Position numbers and translations under genes: made by a program. Under the pieces are notes generated by a model that made no database searches, was not told where the DNA came from, and worked only from the letters and a program-made list of their open reading frames with translations. 64,000 nucleotides of DNA from Dipetalonema caudispina (lineage: Eukaryota; Nematoda; Chromadorea; Rhabditida; Onchocercidae): positions 496,001 to 560,000 of the forward strand of contig JABVXV010000012.1 of NCBI GenBank assembly GCA_013365325.1, read 5' to 3'. Every line of letters starts with the position of its first letter. The stretch's first letter is position 1. Below, piece by piece: positions 1 through 13,282 of this stretch.

Positions 1-1973
1 AGGTTACAGAAAACGTTTAAAGATCATTGATCACATAACAATAGCTGTGATATAATATTTCGCGGTGGTGGTAATAATGAGATAAATGGTACACTGTCCA
101 TTTGTCCTACATTTTCATGATAAAATTTAACATTTGATAAAAGAGATTATTGTGACACGTCAGTTTCACGATCGCAGTGCATTAATCAGCATGCCCATAA
201 TATTCATTATAGAAATAAAGCAATAATAGGTGCATTGTACATTAAAGATAAAGCAATAATAGTTCATCCAAGTTATACCGGTCTATATAGTTTCAGTTTA
301 CTGACTTCGGAAGGTCGTGTTCATACACATGATTTTCTACAAAAATTATAACTTGATGTTTTACTCACTCGTGTGTTCCTTCCGGATGCATACATTTCTA
401 CTTTCATCGTTTATATTGTATTGTCTTAAAATAATGAAAGAAAAGAAAATCAATTCCAAACCTTGGATTTTCCTAAATTATTCTCTATCTGACATTTAAA
501 AGCACATGATGGGAAGTTTAACAAGGTTTCAATGAGACATACTGTATTGTCTTAAAATTCAATGCCGAGTTCAAACATGCCATTTAATTTCTTCCTGTTA
601 GAACATTAATATTACTATACAATATTTAATTATCATGAAGTCAGCACAAAATGTTATTTAAAATAAGCAGTAACCTTCAAATTATTGGGGGGACGAAAAT
701 ACCCACCATTCCCAAAACATAATTCCCGTTACAGACCTTTACATCTGATCTCCAAAGATTCGGCGATCGTAACAATCGCCAACAGTTACTATCAGAAAGA
801 ACTGATATTGTTCAAAAATTACAACATGAAACGTTACCACAATTGTCATAAAACTTTTTCTAGCACAAGAGCGAATACTAAAAAACCAAATTGGTAATTT
901 GCTTTGATGATCAGTCTTTCCATTCTGCGCTTTTGAAAACTTTGCCAAAAAGCTGTAGTCTCTTTTACATTAGGATATACACCGTTTACTAATTTTTTAA
1001 AATGGTTATTATTCAAAAACATCCCATTTTACCTGTTCTCCCTCACACCTCTCAATTTTTTGCCAACAAATTCTGGTCAGAAACGTTTTATGTTCCAACT
1101 TTGTCTAATGAAGACAATGTTTATTTCAAACCTGCATCAAAATTCAAAATCGCTTTGAAATTAAAGTGTTATCACAAACCTAACCGCTCACAAGACGAAA
1201 GAAACACCGTTGATTTTCGATCTTCACCTAATTAACTGCCAAACGGATAATCTCACATCTCATATGTACCTCATTCATTTCCACCTACAACCACATATCG
1301 ATGACAGATTGCAAAATTCAGTATTAGATGTTTTCTTTCACTGTGCAAAAAAAAAAAAAGAAAAAAGAGAACACTGAAATGACAAATTGTTCATGCATTG
1401 AAACTAATATACACAAAGAGAGACAAAAGCAAAGAAATGTGACCCTGTGAGGTAGATATACAGAAAAACGAATTAATAATATAAAATGTATAACAACCGG
1501 AAAAAAAAAAACGTAAGTTTATAAGATAATTGAAAAAATTCACCATTACAACTTCATCAAAAATTTATTGATAAACGCCAGAAAACTATAACTGAATAAA
1601 TAAGAACCATCTAGATGAGAAGAAACACATGAGAAAAACGGGACAAGGTTTATCAGTGTATTTTAAAACAAATCAAAAAAAAATAGCACTTGCATAAGTG
1701 TACTTCTTAGTTTCCCGTCATACTCGGGGTTTTCTGTTTATCCGGATTCTTCTTATTTGTTCGATAACGATTCTTGCAGCGAATTCCCAAATTTTTGTTC
1801 GGTTATTAATATTTAAATTGTAGTGGTGAATTTTTCCAATAGTTGGAAATAAGTTGTTGAGCAGACAACCCGTAACCAACTACTCAAGTTTTTTTTTTTG
1901 AATATATAGGTTATAATCGGCAGGAAAGATTTGATTTGAAATCAGATTTCGGCAAAATGATTTCAAGTTCAAT
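1..1973. other. No recognised gene; 3' flank of TAF4
   Basis: AT-rich DNA with A-runs. Open frames here (for example 317-499, 1002-1235) are low-complexity and have no family resemblance or splice context, so I call none. The minus-strand hexamer AATAAA (forward tttatt at 1564-1569) lies about 400 bases beyond the TAF4 stop and could be its polyadenylation signal. Confidence 0.5.
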
Positions 1974-3845
1974 TTATGCCGAAACAGTATCAGTTGTATA
2001 ATTGAACAAAGCTAAACGATGTCTCAGTTGCGAGGTTCGAGAAATCGGATCTTGAGCAATCACCAGCTGCAGATCTCGCATAGTGACTCGTTTTGTCCGG
2101 GGGCGATGAGTCTGCACAGAAAGTATAAAAATAAAAACGAAGAGGGGTGAACTTCGTATACATGAGATAGACTAAATTTAATCAAAAATATTCTGCCATG
2201 GAATATGATCAACATAAATGGAAAATGGATTGTCAAAAAATTCAATCTATATATAGGTAAACTATAGGAAAATATCAATTGCTTTCTATTAAAGATGCAT
2301 ACCTGAAGTGAAACTCCAGCAGTTATTGGTTGGTCGAAAGGATTACTCGTTTCGGACCAAGGTTTCTTGCTTATCTTTCCTCCACCTAATGCTGCTATTG
2401 CGGCAGCATTGGCATCACGATTTCGTGCAGCTTCCTGATCAGCTCTTTGTAACTTGAAAAATAATTTCATCGAAAAAGTCAAAATATGGGAGTAACATTA
2501 GGACAACGAAAGGAACATGAAAATTCCAGTTAATCACTTAAAACGATGAAAGAAGTTATCAACCTGTTTTGCTTTCTCAACTAGAGTGTCTTTATCCTTT
2601 CCTTTAGTTTTACTGAGTCGAATTAATGCTTCTTTTTCACGATTTTCTCTTCTTTCATATTCTAAACGTTCTAATTCTTCCACAAAGCGAAGTTGTCGGC
2701 GAGTATCATCAATTGCCTAGAAAACCAAACAACATTCGGAAATAATTAGATGGACCGCGGTTACTGTCACTTACACTTATCCTAATGCCTTCCAGCACGA
2801 TAAGGTAAGTACGAAATTAGCATACGCGATAATAAGGATGATTTCGAAGAGGTTCCAAACGGTGTTCCGCAACAACAGCTAATTTGGCAAGCATTACCCG
2901 CAATCTAAATTCCGCGGCCTGAGAAATCAGCGCGATCACTTCATCTTGAGGAATACCTCCATCAGGCATTGCCCGTTGAATTTTCCTGAATTAAATTGAA
3001 CTGTCAATATGAAAAAATTCACCTAAATGATTCGAAGAGTGGGGAAACAAATATTAACTGATTATAATGGCATATAAAACTATAGAAGTAGAATTTCAGA
3101 AGCGAAAGAACTCACCGAGCAATGACATCCCCATTCAAAAGTTTATATTGTGTTTGGCTCGGAGGTAATGTACGGACCTCAACTTCACTAGACGATTCTT
3201 CTATTGAAAATTCATCACTTCCTTCAGTTTTCGTATAACTTCCTGTGCTGCCGTTTATCACTGATGACGACGCAACAACACTTGAGGACCTCTTCAACGA
3301 ATTTATCGTATGTTAAGTTTAAATCGCAGTAAAGTCTATTTTGTGGCAAACATTAATAAACATTTTTAAAAAAAAAAAAACCTGATACTTCAGTCTGATT
3401 TCAAAGACACGATTTAAGGTAAGAAATATTTGCAACTGGGATCAAAAACGAGAATGCAAACATCAGAAATTGAAATGAAAAGTGAAAAGGTACAATAAAA
3501 TATACCTGTGGCAGGTAAGAATTTTCATTATTCGTTCGTTGCGTATTTGTATCCCACTGTGTGGGAGGTTGAGGCATGTCAGGAAGTGGTGGCTGCTGGG
3601 GAGCAGTGGCACCGATTCCTTCAATAATAACTTCACCCTTTTGTAATGCTGCCCTCAGCGCTGGTAAAGTCTTCAATCAAACAGCATTAGTTAGGAGGTT
3701 TTGTCCAATAATTTTCAAATAAGAGAATGGTATTTGAAATAATTGTCATTCTCTCATTATAGTAACTGAACTGGAGGACGACCGGACAGTTCCGCTATTA
3801 TTCATGTGCTATTTCTACAAAACGCTCCAAAATGCTTATTTTTGT

Positions 3846-3878
<33 letters not shown>

Positions 3879-5053
3879 CAGGAAAAATTATTTCAAAGTG
3901 AACTTTATAAAAGCGATACCCTCTGAAGAAACGGAAGTAAATGTGGCTGTGCTTGAGAGCGCAGTGCTTCCTGAAGGCGACTAGTAAACACTTCTGGTGG
4001 CATTGAACCATATATTACCAGCTGGAAAGCAAATACCACGTTGAATTACCTTAAAAATATGCGTAAATATTGATTTGTAAGATCGTGAATTATCTTATTA
4101 CCTGTAAACTAAAAAAAAGTTTAGGCGAAAGAATTCCACCCCATATCCTTTACCTCAAATATTCATGGAACAACAACCTGCTCAACGTCGAAACTCACCT
4201 TAACAAGTTCGGTTACCCGCATGGCAGTTTGCTGCCCTTGTTGTTGATCAGGTTGCTGCGAGAGGTGTATGAGCGTTTTGAAAAACCGCGCACATTTTGA
4301 AACCATACTTGCTTGCTCGGCTGCATTAGCATTACGCATCTGATTCTGCTGAGACTGGACATTGTTACCTTAAAAAGGTAGTGGAAAATAAAAATTATCC
4401 AGTTTTCTAGTTATCCGTACGTCCGTACTCCTATTTTAATTAATGACTTCGCTGGAAAGATTTTTAAACTGCAGCCAAATGATGAAAGAAACAGATACAA
4501 AAAATAAACTGGTCTGTTGAAAACTAAAATCATTCAAAAACCAAAAATTAAAGTTTCAGGAAGTGAAGAACTTCTGAAATCCTATACAATTGAAAATCTG
4601 CTACCTTGGTTTAACATGACATACTGCACGGGACGTAATTGCATGTCTTGACTACTGACCTGCGAGACAAAGGATGGCGTTGAAACCTGAATTCAATACT
4701 TCCAGAATGTGTGAGTTTTTGAAATCTTTAATTTATATTAAAAATGAGATTTTGGAGAAAAAAAAGAAATAGTGAAAATTCGCCAGTCCTCACTACATAA
4801 AAGTGATTCATTGCGCTGATACTAAGTAAACACTCTGATACTAAATAAAGTAAAAAATGTGAATCGCTGCAGCAATTCTTTATTTTGCTTTTTATTTTAT
4901 CATTGAAATCAACAGTATTACCGAGGAAGCTATACTTGTACTTCGAGGAACATTTGCTCGGCCATTTTCGCCTAAAACAGGCCCTGGAACGATTCGGAAA
5001 CGCGGTCCACTACCTGTTGTTGAAATCGGAGGCGGCGGTACTGTTTCGCTCAT
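1974..5053 (-). CDS. taf-4: TFIID subunit TAF4
   Basis: Scaffold subunit of the general transcription factor TFIID in the nucleus; in the family its histone-fold partner is TAF12. Ten exons join in phase: 5053-4922, 4686-4605, 4368-4199, 4021-3920, 3670-3506, 3291-3116, 2985-2826, 2716-2564, 2452-2303, 2111-1974, giving about 475 residues. A TAFH/NHR1 domain occupies roughly residues 93-175 (SKCARFFKTLIHL, then PHLLPFLQRTLPALR). A histone-fold-like segment and charged helix follow at about 275-390, then the family signature RDANAAAIAALGGGK near 392-406. The end matches the conserved TAF4 tail (RVTMRDLQLVI). The start ATG lies just after a TTTTCAG acceptor, suggesting spliced-leader addition. 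The exon 6 acceptor (ttgaag) is the weakest junction. The large N-terminal Gln/Pro region of vertebrate TAF4 is absent. Confidence 0.9.
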
Positions 5054-7932
5054 AAAATACTGAAAATATTAAAAATTGTTAACCGGAAAACAAATGTGGC
5101 TTCTTTTCCGATATTTAACATATTTTTGCGGTAGTTAGGACAAGGGTACACAATGAAGTGCTAGCGACTTCACGGCTAATTACTACTTTTGCATTTTCTG
5201 TGTTTTTCTAAATATGTCAGCTTTTCAACATTCCAGTATTTCATTGCAATATGGAAAAAGTTCCATATTATTACCAGCAAGACAAACTTAAAAAGGACTT
5301 TGGTAGGCCAGCCGTCAAACCATTTATTTTTATGCATCAATTGATAAGTGCGGTTTACTCGGTCCTTTAGGAAAACTGTTTTTCGGTTTATTTGAAACTA
5401 CTCCGAATATTTTTTCTGAGTGTTTGGCACCATATTCATTATCATAACGGGCTGGGGTAGTAGAATTGGAATTCCCTGGAGGGTCCCTATCATATATAAA
5501 TAAAAACAATAAATAAATGAAAATATGATGAGAGCAAAGAATAACAATCCTAGATATGCATTAGTTTGATTTAATTCGAATTCAATTCACAAATACTCCG
5601 CTTTTATAAGCAATTAAAAAGTCATCATCGGCCTTCTGCGTTGCGAATTGGATTCACATGACACAAGCAAGTAACTGAAGTAATACAGAAAGATTTCGAA
5701 GATCCAAAACAGAAGTTAAGAAATAAATGTTAAGATTTTCATCTGCTAGAAAAAGGTGATAAAGAAATTAGATAAAATATAAATAGTAGTGGATGCAAAA
5801 AAAGTCCAATTTCTGATCTTTAAATTGTTCGACAGAAACAAGCTTAAATTTCAGGAAAAACTTGTCACCTGACGGTAAAATAGGGGTAAAAATCCTGACA
5901 TGTAATAATCATGCATGCTATCCATGTCATCCATGTTACCAAGCGTAAACAGACCAGACATGAACAATAATTAAGGGAGATAAGACCGCTTTTAGTTAGC
6001 GCCAAAATTATGTAAATTATAGTTAAAGGTTCGATAAAGCATCATTTTATGCAAATTCTTTAATGAACTTGAAAAACTGCGAAATAATTATGACACGGCT
6101 GTTCGAAACAGGTCTTTGCACGAAAAACTGAGAATGATTGGCTTTCAAAGTGAAACGAGTCAAAACTACTATTTTGCCATCAACTATTTCCAACAGGTCA
6201 CTTACTTCTGGTCAGATCACTGCTCGTACTATTTTTTAATGATGTTAACAATCTAATATATCTACATTCTACTTCATAAAGCATAATGAAGTAAAACAGT
6301 GGATAAACTGTTTCACTCTGATGAAGTAAATTTTTGAATAAACAGCTATGTGACCTATTTCATCGATTAAATGACTGCGAATTCGACATGATCTCTTGTA
6401 GTAACAGACTTAAGAATATTCAACGTGACTAATTATTTATCAAAAAAAAACTTTGGGATAACTCATCTAAATTGCTTACTGAATTACGGCATGATATCTT
6501 GACAACAACAAAAATGACACTTACTGGTAATTTCACTTCGCTTTTTAGAACTTACGTATCATTTCAATCATGATGCATAAACATTTGTGCCAACTACGTG
6601 CCACATACACAAAAGTACAACATTAAATGAAGTAGGTAACGGCTTTTGTTGTAGTGCTGCGAAAGCATAAACTCCGTTCATGAAAGGATGCCTTGACATA
6701 ACTACATCGACATCATTTTACAAGGGTATGAGAAATATTCGGAAATGTGCATGCACATGGGGTGATCATTTATCATTCATAGCAGCAGTGCACCTTGGAA
6801 TTGCTAAGAAAAAAAGCTTCATTTCATGGATTCAATCGACAGTAACGACGAGTTGGAATTCATCAGTTTCGGATAACAAACATTATCTTTTTTACCGTTA
6901 AAGGGAAGCTTAGTGGAACCGGGAAGTGAAGCATCATGCATAAGATGTAGCCTCAGAACATTTCATTCGAATATTTCGGTAGCTGAAGGCTGCTTTCCTG
7001 GAAGTCTGCTAATTTGCATGCAGGCAGTAGCGGATCAGACAAAGATGCCGTTTTTATAATACTTCAAAACTCGGAAAGAGATAAAATCCTTGCAAGGCAG
7101 AACGCTATCGCTAAAGGATTCAACACATTTCAATAATGCTGTAGATTTGTCTGCACTCTACACGCATCAAGCCTAAGTAACAAATTCAGACCCAATAGTG
7201 ACGTTACAGATTCTTTTCGATATTTTCAAAAATTTTATTTCACTAGATGGGACGTATACTCGTTTTGCACGAATCACACATAACAAAATTATTAATTACC
7301 AGAAAAAGTCAATAATTGGGAATTAAGCGTAGAGGCCTCAACAATAACATCACAACTGCATCCCACTTAAAACCCATAAATCCTTGAATTAAATCTATGA
7401 TGACAAACAAAAGCCAACCACCTATGGAGACTCACGTAATCACGGCCCGTTAAACAATATACACGCAAAATGCAAAATCACAGCTTCAGTGTTGTGGCTC
7501 GAAGGTTGACTGCAAGAGGTCATGGATTCGTTACTGCACCATATTCAGGCATATACTCTAGCCTCTTCTATTATTAGTTTAGTAATGTTTTATTTGGGGT
7601 AACATTCGTTGGAATATTTCAGAACAGAGAGAAGTGGTTGAAAATAAAGCAAGCAAAACTGAGGCTAAGGGAGTTCTAGCGCTGTTAGCGTTTGTGTTTG
7701 TATGTTAGTATTATTATATGATTTAGGTAAAACTAATAGTTATGGAAAGGAATGAAAGCAGATAGGTTTATCGACCCAGATATTTGCGTGGCTGGTGTTC
7801 ATATTGCTACAAATTCTTAGAATGACTTTTGGGAAGTGCAAAATATTGAAGTAAGACTTGAAGTTGCGAGTGAGATTATATGTTTGCATTCTTGTCAGTT
7901 TAATTGTATGCAAACACTTTTTTTTCAGTACA
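5054..7932. other. Divergent intergenic region between TAF4 and DGK
   Basis: About 2.9 kb separates two genes transcribed away from each other, so both promoters should lie here. The stretch 6650-7150 is visibly less AT-rich and keeps moderately long open frames on both strands (for example 6680-6901), but none has a recognisable domain or clear exon boundaries. A perfect TTTTTTCAG acceptor at about 7919-7928 just before the DGK start is a probable spliced-leader site. Confidence 0.45.
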
Positions 7933-10900
7933 ATGATGTGGCCATTATTAGTCATTTCGGCATTTCTATTAACTGTCGTGCAAATATTGAGGAAAGTTTT
8001 ACGCCCGAAAATTGTGGAGTATTATTCTCAAGATCTTAATGTTTCTTCTAGTAAGTTTTTTCCTTGAAAGTTTATAGATATAAATATAAGACTTGCATTC
8101 TTCGAAAGATTCTTTTCCAAATATTGCTTGACATATATTTGCATCCAATTAATAATACTTCTTCTCGAGGTGGACATCACTTCGTAAGCTTGTTCTACGA
8201 TGACACAAGGCATTATTGCAATGTTTGTGAGAATGGAATGAGAACGGGTCTGCAGTGCGACTATTGTGGGGTTATGGTCGATTGCATATCTTGTCTTCAC
8301 TCACTTTCGAGCACTTTCCGCTGTAAAATTACTGTTACATCAACAGATGGGGAAATTATGCACCACTGGGTAAAACCTTTCACTTTCTGGAAATTTTTAG
8401 TCGTCTGTTTCAAATACATCAAATTCCTTCTAGTGATTATTAGTTGCATAATTCCATTAACATTATAATCAATATGTTTAGCAACATCATATTTTAAAAA
8501 TTCTCGATATAGGTCCGTGGGAATCTGCCGCCGTGTAGCGTTTGTGGTGTGTGCAATGAGGAATGTGGTGATGGTGTTGGCTTGATAGATTCTCGATGCG
8601 CTTTTTGTCAGGTTAAACAATATCTTGTAATGCAGTTAATCAGTCAAGGAATCCAAGTCAGCCTTAATTTCATAATTTCAGTTTACTGTGCACACACGCT
8701 GTAAGCAATTGGTGAATGAACGTTGTACTATGGGCGCCAATTGGGATTTCATTGTTCCACCGACTTGTGTCACAGTACGTAAAGTTGGGAGTCGTCGCAA
8801 TAAACAGGTTGGGACTCAGCATTTTCGGATGAAAATGCATCTATTTTGTTAGTTTTTTCTTTTTAAGTGAAATATTACTGAAGATTTCAAGCAGCAGGAT
8901 AAGGTATTATATATGCACCTAATGTTTGATGCAGCGATACTTTGTGCATAACATCGGCTTTTCTATATGTTTCAAAAACGTTCCAGCGGTGGGAATAGCT
9001 ATACTTAGTAGCGCTGCACTGTTTAAAAAAAGGTAGTAGCTAATTTTATCGAAATCTCACGATATTTTGACAGTATACAGAAACAAACAAATTGAGGTAC
9101 TGAACTGGAACTATCATACAGTGATATAGCTCTAAAAATTTGCTTTAAGTGGCCTTAATTCTTGTTTTCGATTGAATTGAAAACAAGAATTAAGGCCACT
9201 TAAAGCAAGTTTGAATTTCGATTGATTTTGTAAAATCCATCTTATGAATTCAGGGATAATTGTAAATCTCTATCTTCTAACATACAGAACTTTGCTTCAC
9301 TTTTTCTTCTTTGCATTCTTTGCTTTTTGGCCTGCACATTCACCGAAACATCCTCATGATAACCACCACTCCGCTCGATCACGTCATTGGGCTGTTCCTT
9401 TTGCTCCTGTAGCATGTGTGTTCCTTGATCTTATTCGCCGGCAGTTCCTCTCCATTCCATTCAAATAAGATTGACTTTATATAGGGAATTTTTACACCGA
9501 AAAGGGTGAACTCCTTTTATAAACCACTGAAAAGCGACACTTTGTGAAATTTTTTCTGTCGACTTCAATTGCTTCCGAAATTTCTGTCCACTTGGGCTAT
9601 TTTTTCGAAGTGCTTTGACATTCCTTCCCCTAGGTTTCTTTGGTCTTCTTTTTTGTGTTTTGTGAATATGCAGCACTTTCGCAACTGCATGGTTTTTTGT
9701 CTGCAGTGTTTCATTGTCCACTTTTCCAGCTACTGACTGAAGCTAACGTAGACTTCTCAGTGTTTTGGATGTCTCTTCTTCATGAAGTACTTTTTCTACG
9801 GAATTGGAGTGTTAGATTTGATTTTCTTAATTCAAATGGTTATGATCAAATCCCTTTCTTCAATTATGATCACCTTTCTTCAAATTTTAGTGCTTTGATG
9901 AATTTTGCAGCTAATTGTTGACATGATTTGTCGACCAAGCAATACTGACTATTTGTCGTGGAAGCCACTTTTCGTTATTGTTAATCCAAAAAGTGGAGGA
10001 TCGGAAGGATTCGCTGCATTACGGACATTTCGCAAGCTCCTTCATCCGGTCCAGGTAAAAGAATTATTAAACTTTCAAGGTAGTCGAAAGGTCATAAATT
10101 GAATTTCGAGTTTGACATTGCGTGCTAATTTTAATATTTTGAACCATTCTAAAAATGAACTAAGTAGTCTGCAAATTTATTATTGCATGTCACAGGTTTT
10201 GTTTTGAAAAATACAAGACACTAGGTTCCATGATTGCAGGTCATAAATGTTCAACAAATCGGGATAGGGACAGCGCTGCGTTGGATCAATATGTATCCTG
10301 AAATCGACTGTCGTATCATTATCGCTGGGGGCGATGGCACAATTTCGTTAGCTCTAGATGCTATCAGCGAATTGCAGCGGAAATTACCCGTAGCTGTTTT
10401 GCCATTGGGTACTGGTAACGATCTGAGTAGGACTTTAGGATGGGGATCTGGTCATGAAGGGTCGTTCGACTTTTTCGAGGTCGTTTTTATAAAAATTGTC
10501 TTTGAAGGACTATATTTTATTGTTAAGAACTATAAAAGTTTAATGATCTTTAATTTAAGTTTAAATTATTATTGACTTATAGCGATGACAATAGCTAGTT
10601 TTTCTTAGCGTCGTTGTATTTTTTTAGGACATCATAAATTTCAGTTGTTACTTACCAGTGAACTTAAAGTTAATAAGCAAAAGTTACTTTTACGGTCAGT
10701 TACAGATCTGCCGTGACATAAGAAGTGCTAAGACAGTGAAATTAGACAGGTGGTCCATTGATATCATTCACAAGAGACAGCTAGGTATTCGTGCCAAAAA
10801 TAAGCGATTCAGTATGGTAAATTATGTTTCTGTTGGTGTGGATGCTTGCGTTACTTATGGTTAGTATAGTTCATATTTTCTGATGCACATGCACGTTTTA

Positions 10901-12176
10901 GCTGTTCCATACGTGAAAAGGATTTCTTCCTGTGAATAAACTTGATGAATTTCCAAAAAAAAAAGAAAAAAAAAACTTGCTGCAGTAACAGTGGAAAAAA
11001 ATCGTAGCAAGCTTTGTTAGGGGGTGAAAGTAAATAAATGATGTATGATAGATTTGTTCCGACAGATTATCTAAATTGTAACATTTTTTCCCACTCACTG
11101 AAGTCTATATTAGCCATATAAAATCCTTGGATCCTTTTAATTTCTAAAAGTGAAATAAAAAAGAACCGATTGACAGAGAAGCTGTTTTTATCAACCTGAG
11201 AAATTAGTTTTCAGGCATGCAATCAACTCGTGACAGTATTCGCAAGATAGTTTCATCACGATTTTTAAATAAAGTTCTATTCTTCACTTTTGGAACAAAG
11301 GTAAAAGATACGCTTCAGAACTTATTTCTGTTTGATAACTATCTTTTATTCATTTTTGCTTAAATACCAGTTCAGAAGCTCAAGGCTTGCTTTGTTTGTT
11401 ATTGCAGGATGTACTGGAACATGCTTGTGCTAATTTGGATCGAAAAATTGAACTAACTGTGGATGGCATTGTCATTCCACTGCCGCCGATAGAGGGCTTA
11501 ATTGTTCTCAATATCCCTTTTTGGGGTGCAGGGGTACGACCTTGGGTCGATTTATTTTCTCCGCAAGCTATTGATGATCGTTAGTTCAAACTATCTTTTT
11601 CGAGTGTAACACTTGTAAGTAGGCAGAAATTCATTTAAAGCATGCAGAGTTTAGACTCTGAGGAGGATAAAAGCAAAGTAAAACAAGAACAGTAGTAGTA
11701 AATGATATGGTACTTTCACAGCTGCATCTTTCTCATTAAGGTAGCCTTTTTGTGACAACCAGAAGTAAATTTGCAGATTAATCAGTTTTTATGAGAAAGT
11801 TTTGAATAAACATTGTGAAATATTGAAAAGAGATAAGTCCCGCACATAGGAAAATCTTATACATAGAATTGGACATAATTTAAATTTGTTCAAGGCAATG
11901 GTCGATAATAGTGAAATCAGCATAAGTTAATATCAGTGAGTTTTAGGGAAATTTGAAGTTTTTGCGGTACGTTCATCATTTCACATTGCACAGATGCAGA
12001 TAGGCGTTTCTCAAGGTATTTCGATTGCCCAAGGAAGTACTCTGAAGTTGAGAATTTTTGGTGCAACATTACCAGTGCAATGTGACGGTGAAGCTTGGCT
12101 ACAACCACCCGGTGTTATGCACATTACTCATAAAGACCAAGCTCTCATGCTGATTCACGAAAATTTACATGTTTAA
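7933..12176 (+). CDS. Diacylglycerol kinase, epsilon class
   Basis: Phosphorylates diacylglycerol to phosphatidic acid at membranes, ending DAG signalling. Ten exons: 7933-8050, 8170-8369, 8513-8611, 8682-8807, 9911-10054, 10240-10479, 10706-10859, 11215-11300, 11408-11579, 11947-12176, giving about 522 residues (human DGKE is 567). In order: a hydrophobic N-terminal segment (residues about 3-20) as in DGK-epsilon; two C1 zinc fingers (about 42-95, with CNVC and CDYC pairs, and about 105-155); the catalytic domain with the glycine-rich nucleotide motif GGDGT at 259-263 and LPLGTGNDLSRTLGWG after it; and the accessory domain with LDRWSIDI and VNYVSVGVDA. The last exon ends with DGEAWLQPPGVMHITHK, matching the family C-terminus. 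There is no EF-hand, PH or SAM domain, which supports the epsilon class. Two consecutive in-frame ATGs open the frame. Confidence 0.92.
9140..9208. repeat. Near-perfect inverted repeat (hairpin)
   Basis: Left arm 9140-9169 and right arm 9179-9208 are exact reverse complements over 30 bases, with a nine-base spacer gattgaatt that can pair further, leaving a tiny loop. The arms lie in the intron of the diacylglycerol kinase gene. They could be a small foldback element, terminal arms of a non-autonomous transposon, or a small-RNA precursor; no target-site duplication was established. Confidence 0.9.
9461..9748 (-). other. Unrecognised basic ORF antisense in DGK intron
   Basis: An open frame of about 90 codons runs on the minus strand inside the kinase intron. 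The protein is rich in Lys and Arg, with a stretch KTQKRRPKKPRGRN followed by ALRKNSPSGQKFRKQLKS, and the DNA is less AT-rich than nearby introns. A possible acceptor (tagcttcag) precedes it and it ends at a stop at 9461. I do not recognise the family. It could be an exon of a nested gene, a decayed insertion or chance; further coding-like fragments on the same strand at 9290-9460 need a frameshift to read through, which favours decay. Confidence 0.25.
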
Positions 12177-13282
12177 TAGGCTTACCGCAGGATTATAGAA
12201 CTCTCAGGAATCTATAATATGAGACATCTTACTAATTTTTTTTTATCCTTCAAGAATTTCAAAATACTTACATTTCTATGAATGGTTTGTAAGTTATGAG
12301 AAAGACTGCTCAACTCGATAATTCTGGTTTGTATTTTGTATTTGTCTGAATGATCTTGGAACTACTTAATCTGAATTCGATGAATGTCAGCGAACATTCT
12401 GTTTGCGGGGAATGCAGCCCTGTTTCGTTTCACATGCAAGTAAACTAGGGTAGGTTGAATTATTTGTGTTATTTGCTGCAAATTTCTTGTAAGATGATTA
12501 TTTGTTGTTTCTTTAGATAATGTATATCGCATGATCTCATCTTTAATTTTTGTTACTAGGTCGACATTCTGATCCGTCCCATCTTTTTACCTTTTATTCT
12601 CCGTTTTCTTTGATTCCTTGTTTCTTTAAGTGAATTAGTCGATTTGTTCATGAGCTTTCTAAATAAAGCAGATTTGGTTTGAGCTTATCGTACATAATAA
12701 AATGCCCATCATTGTCGCGGTTTTTAATTTTTTCCGATTTATCTTACTCTTGTCGTATAATGGCTTCGGATTATCATCATTGGTGAAGTTCTTATACGGT
12801 CCAAGTTAGTGTTCAGCTAAGAAATTAATCGAACAATTAGGATATTGACTCTTTTACTTACTTTTTCACGGGTTGTAATATATTTTCGATGTTGACGGAA
12901 CGGTCGTCAGTAGATATCGTCCAATCCTTGATTTGCATCTAATTGATCTGTGTTAGTCTCGCGTCTTTTCGAAATCAATTTTTGTTGATTTTGTAGTATT
13001 TTATGTTAAGAGTGGTGTTTCTACATGATCTCACTCATCAGGTAGCTTTGTACATTAGTAATTTTTCATGTCATGTATTTGTTACATTTGTCCATGTTTT
13101 AATATTAATATAAACTTTACAATAAAAATTTGAGATTATATCTTTCTTGTATTATTTTTAGTGTGTAGTAAAAGCAAATATATACTTTATAGTTTATATG
13201 AAAATTATTGGTTTCTAAGTTTCAATGTGAAAATAATTTGGACATTGATTTTTAACGAGCTTGTTCTATATTTATTTTCCAT
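12177..13282. other. DGK 3' UTR and spacer; polyadenylation signals
   Basis: T-rich sequence after the kinase stop. AATAAA hexamers at 12662-12667 and 13121-13126 are candidate polyadenylation signals for the kinase; the second lies about 160 bases before the next start codon. No open frame here has a recognisable domain. Confidence 0.4.

Larger units (their letters stand above)
8808..9910 (+). other. Large DGK intron with hairpin and antisense ORF
   Basis: This is the largest intron of the kinase gene (about 1.1 kb; most others are 60-350 bases). It holds a long inverted repeat at 9140-9208 and a less AT-rich block at about 9280-9730 with open frames on both strands. The flanking exons join in phase without anything from this interval, so it is not needed for the kinase. 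Confidence 0.7.

Noticed and set aside
3385..3411. Possible 13-base microexon of TAF4 (ACTGAAGTATCAG) between exons 5 and 6
   Set aside because: Exons 5 and 6 already join in phase 0; 13 bases would break the frame.
7488..7546. tRNA-like sequence ending in CACCA
   Set aside because: The D-like and T-like segments do not form stems and the B-box match is poor.
9244..9921. Plus-strand frames in the DGK intron (9244-9468, 9640-9921)
   Set aside because: The kinase exons on both sides join in phase without them and align with DGK-epsilon; these frames have no family match and mirror the antisense ORF.
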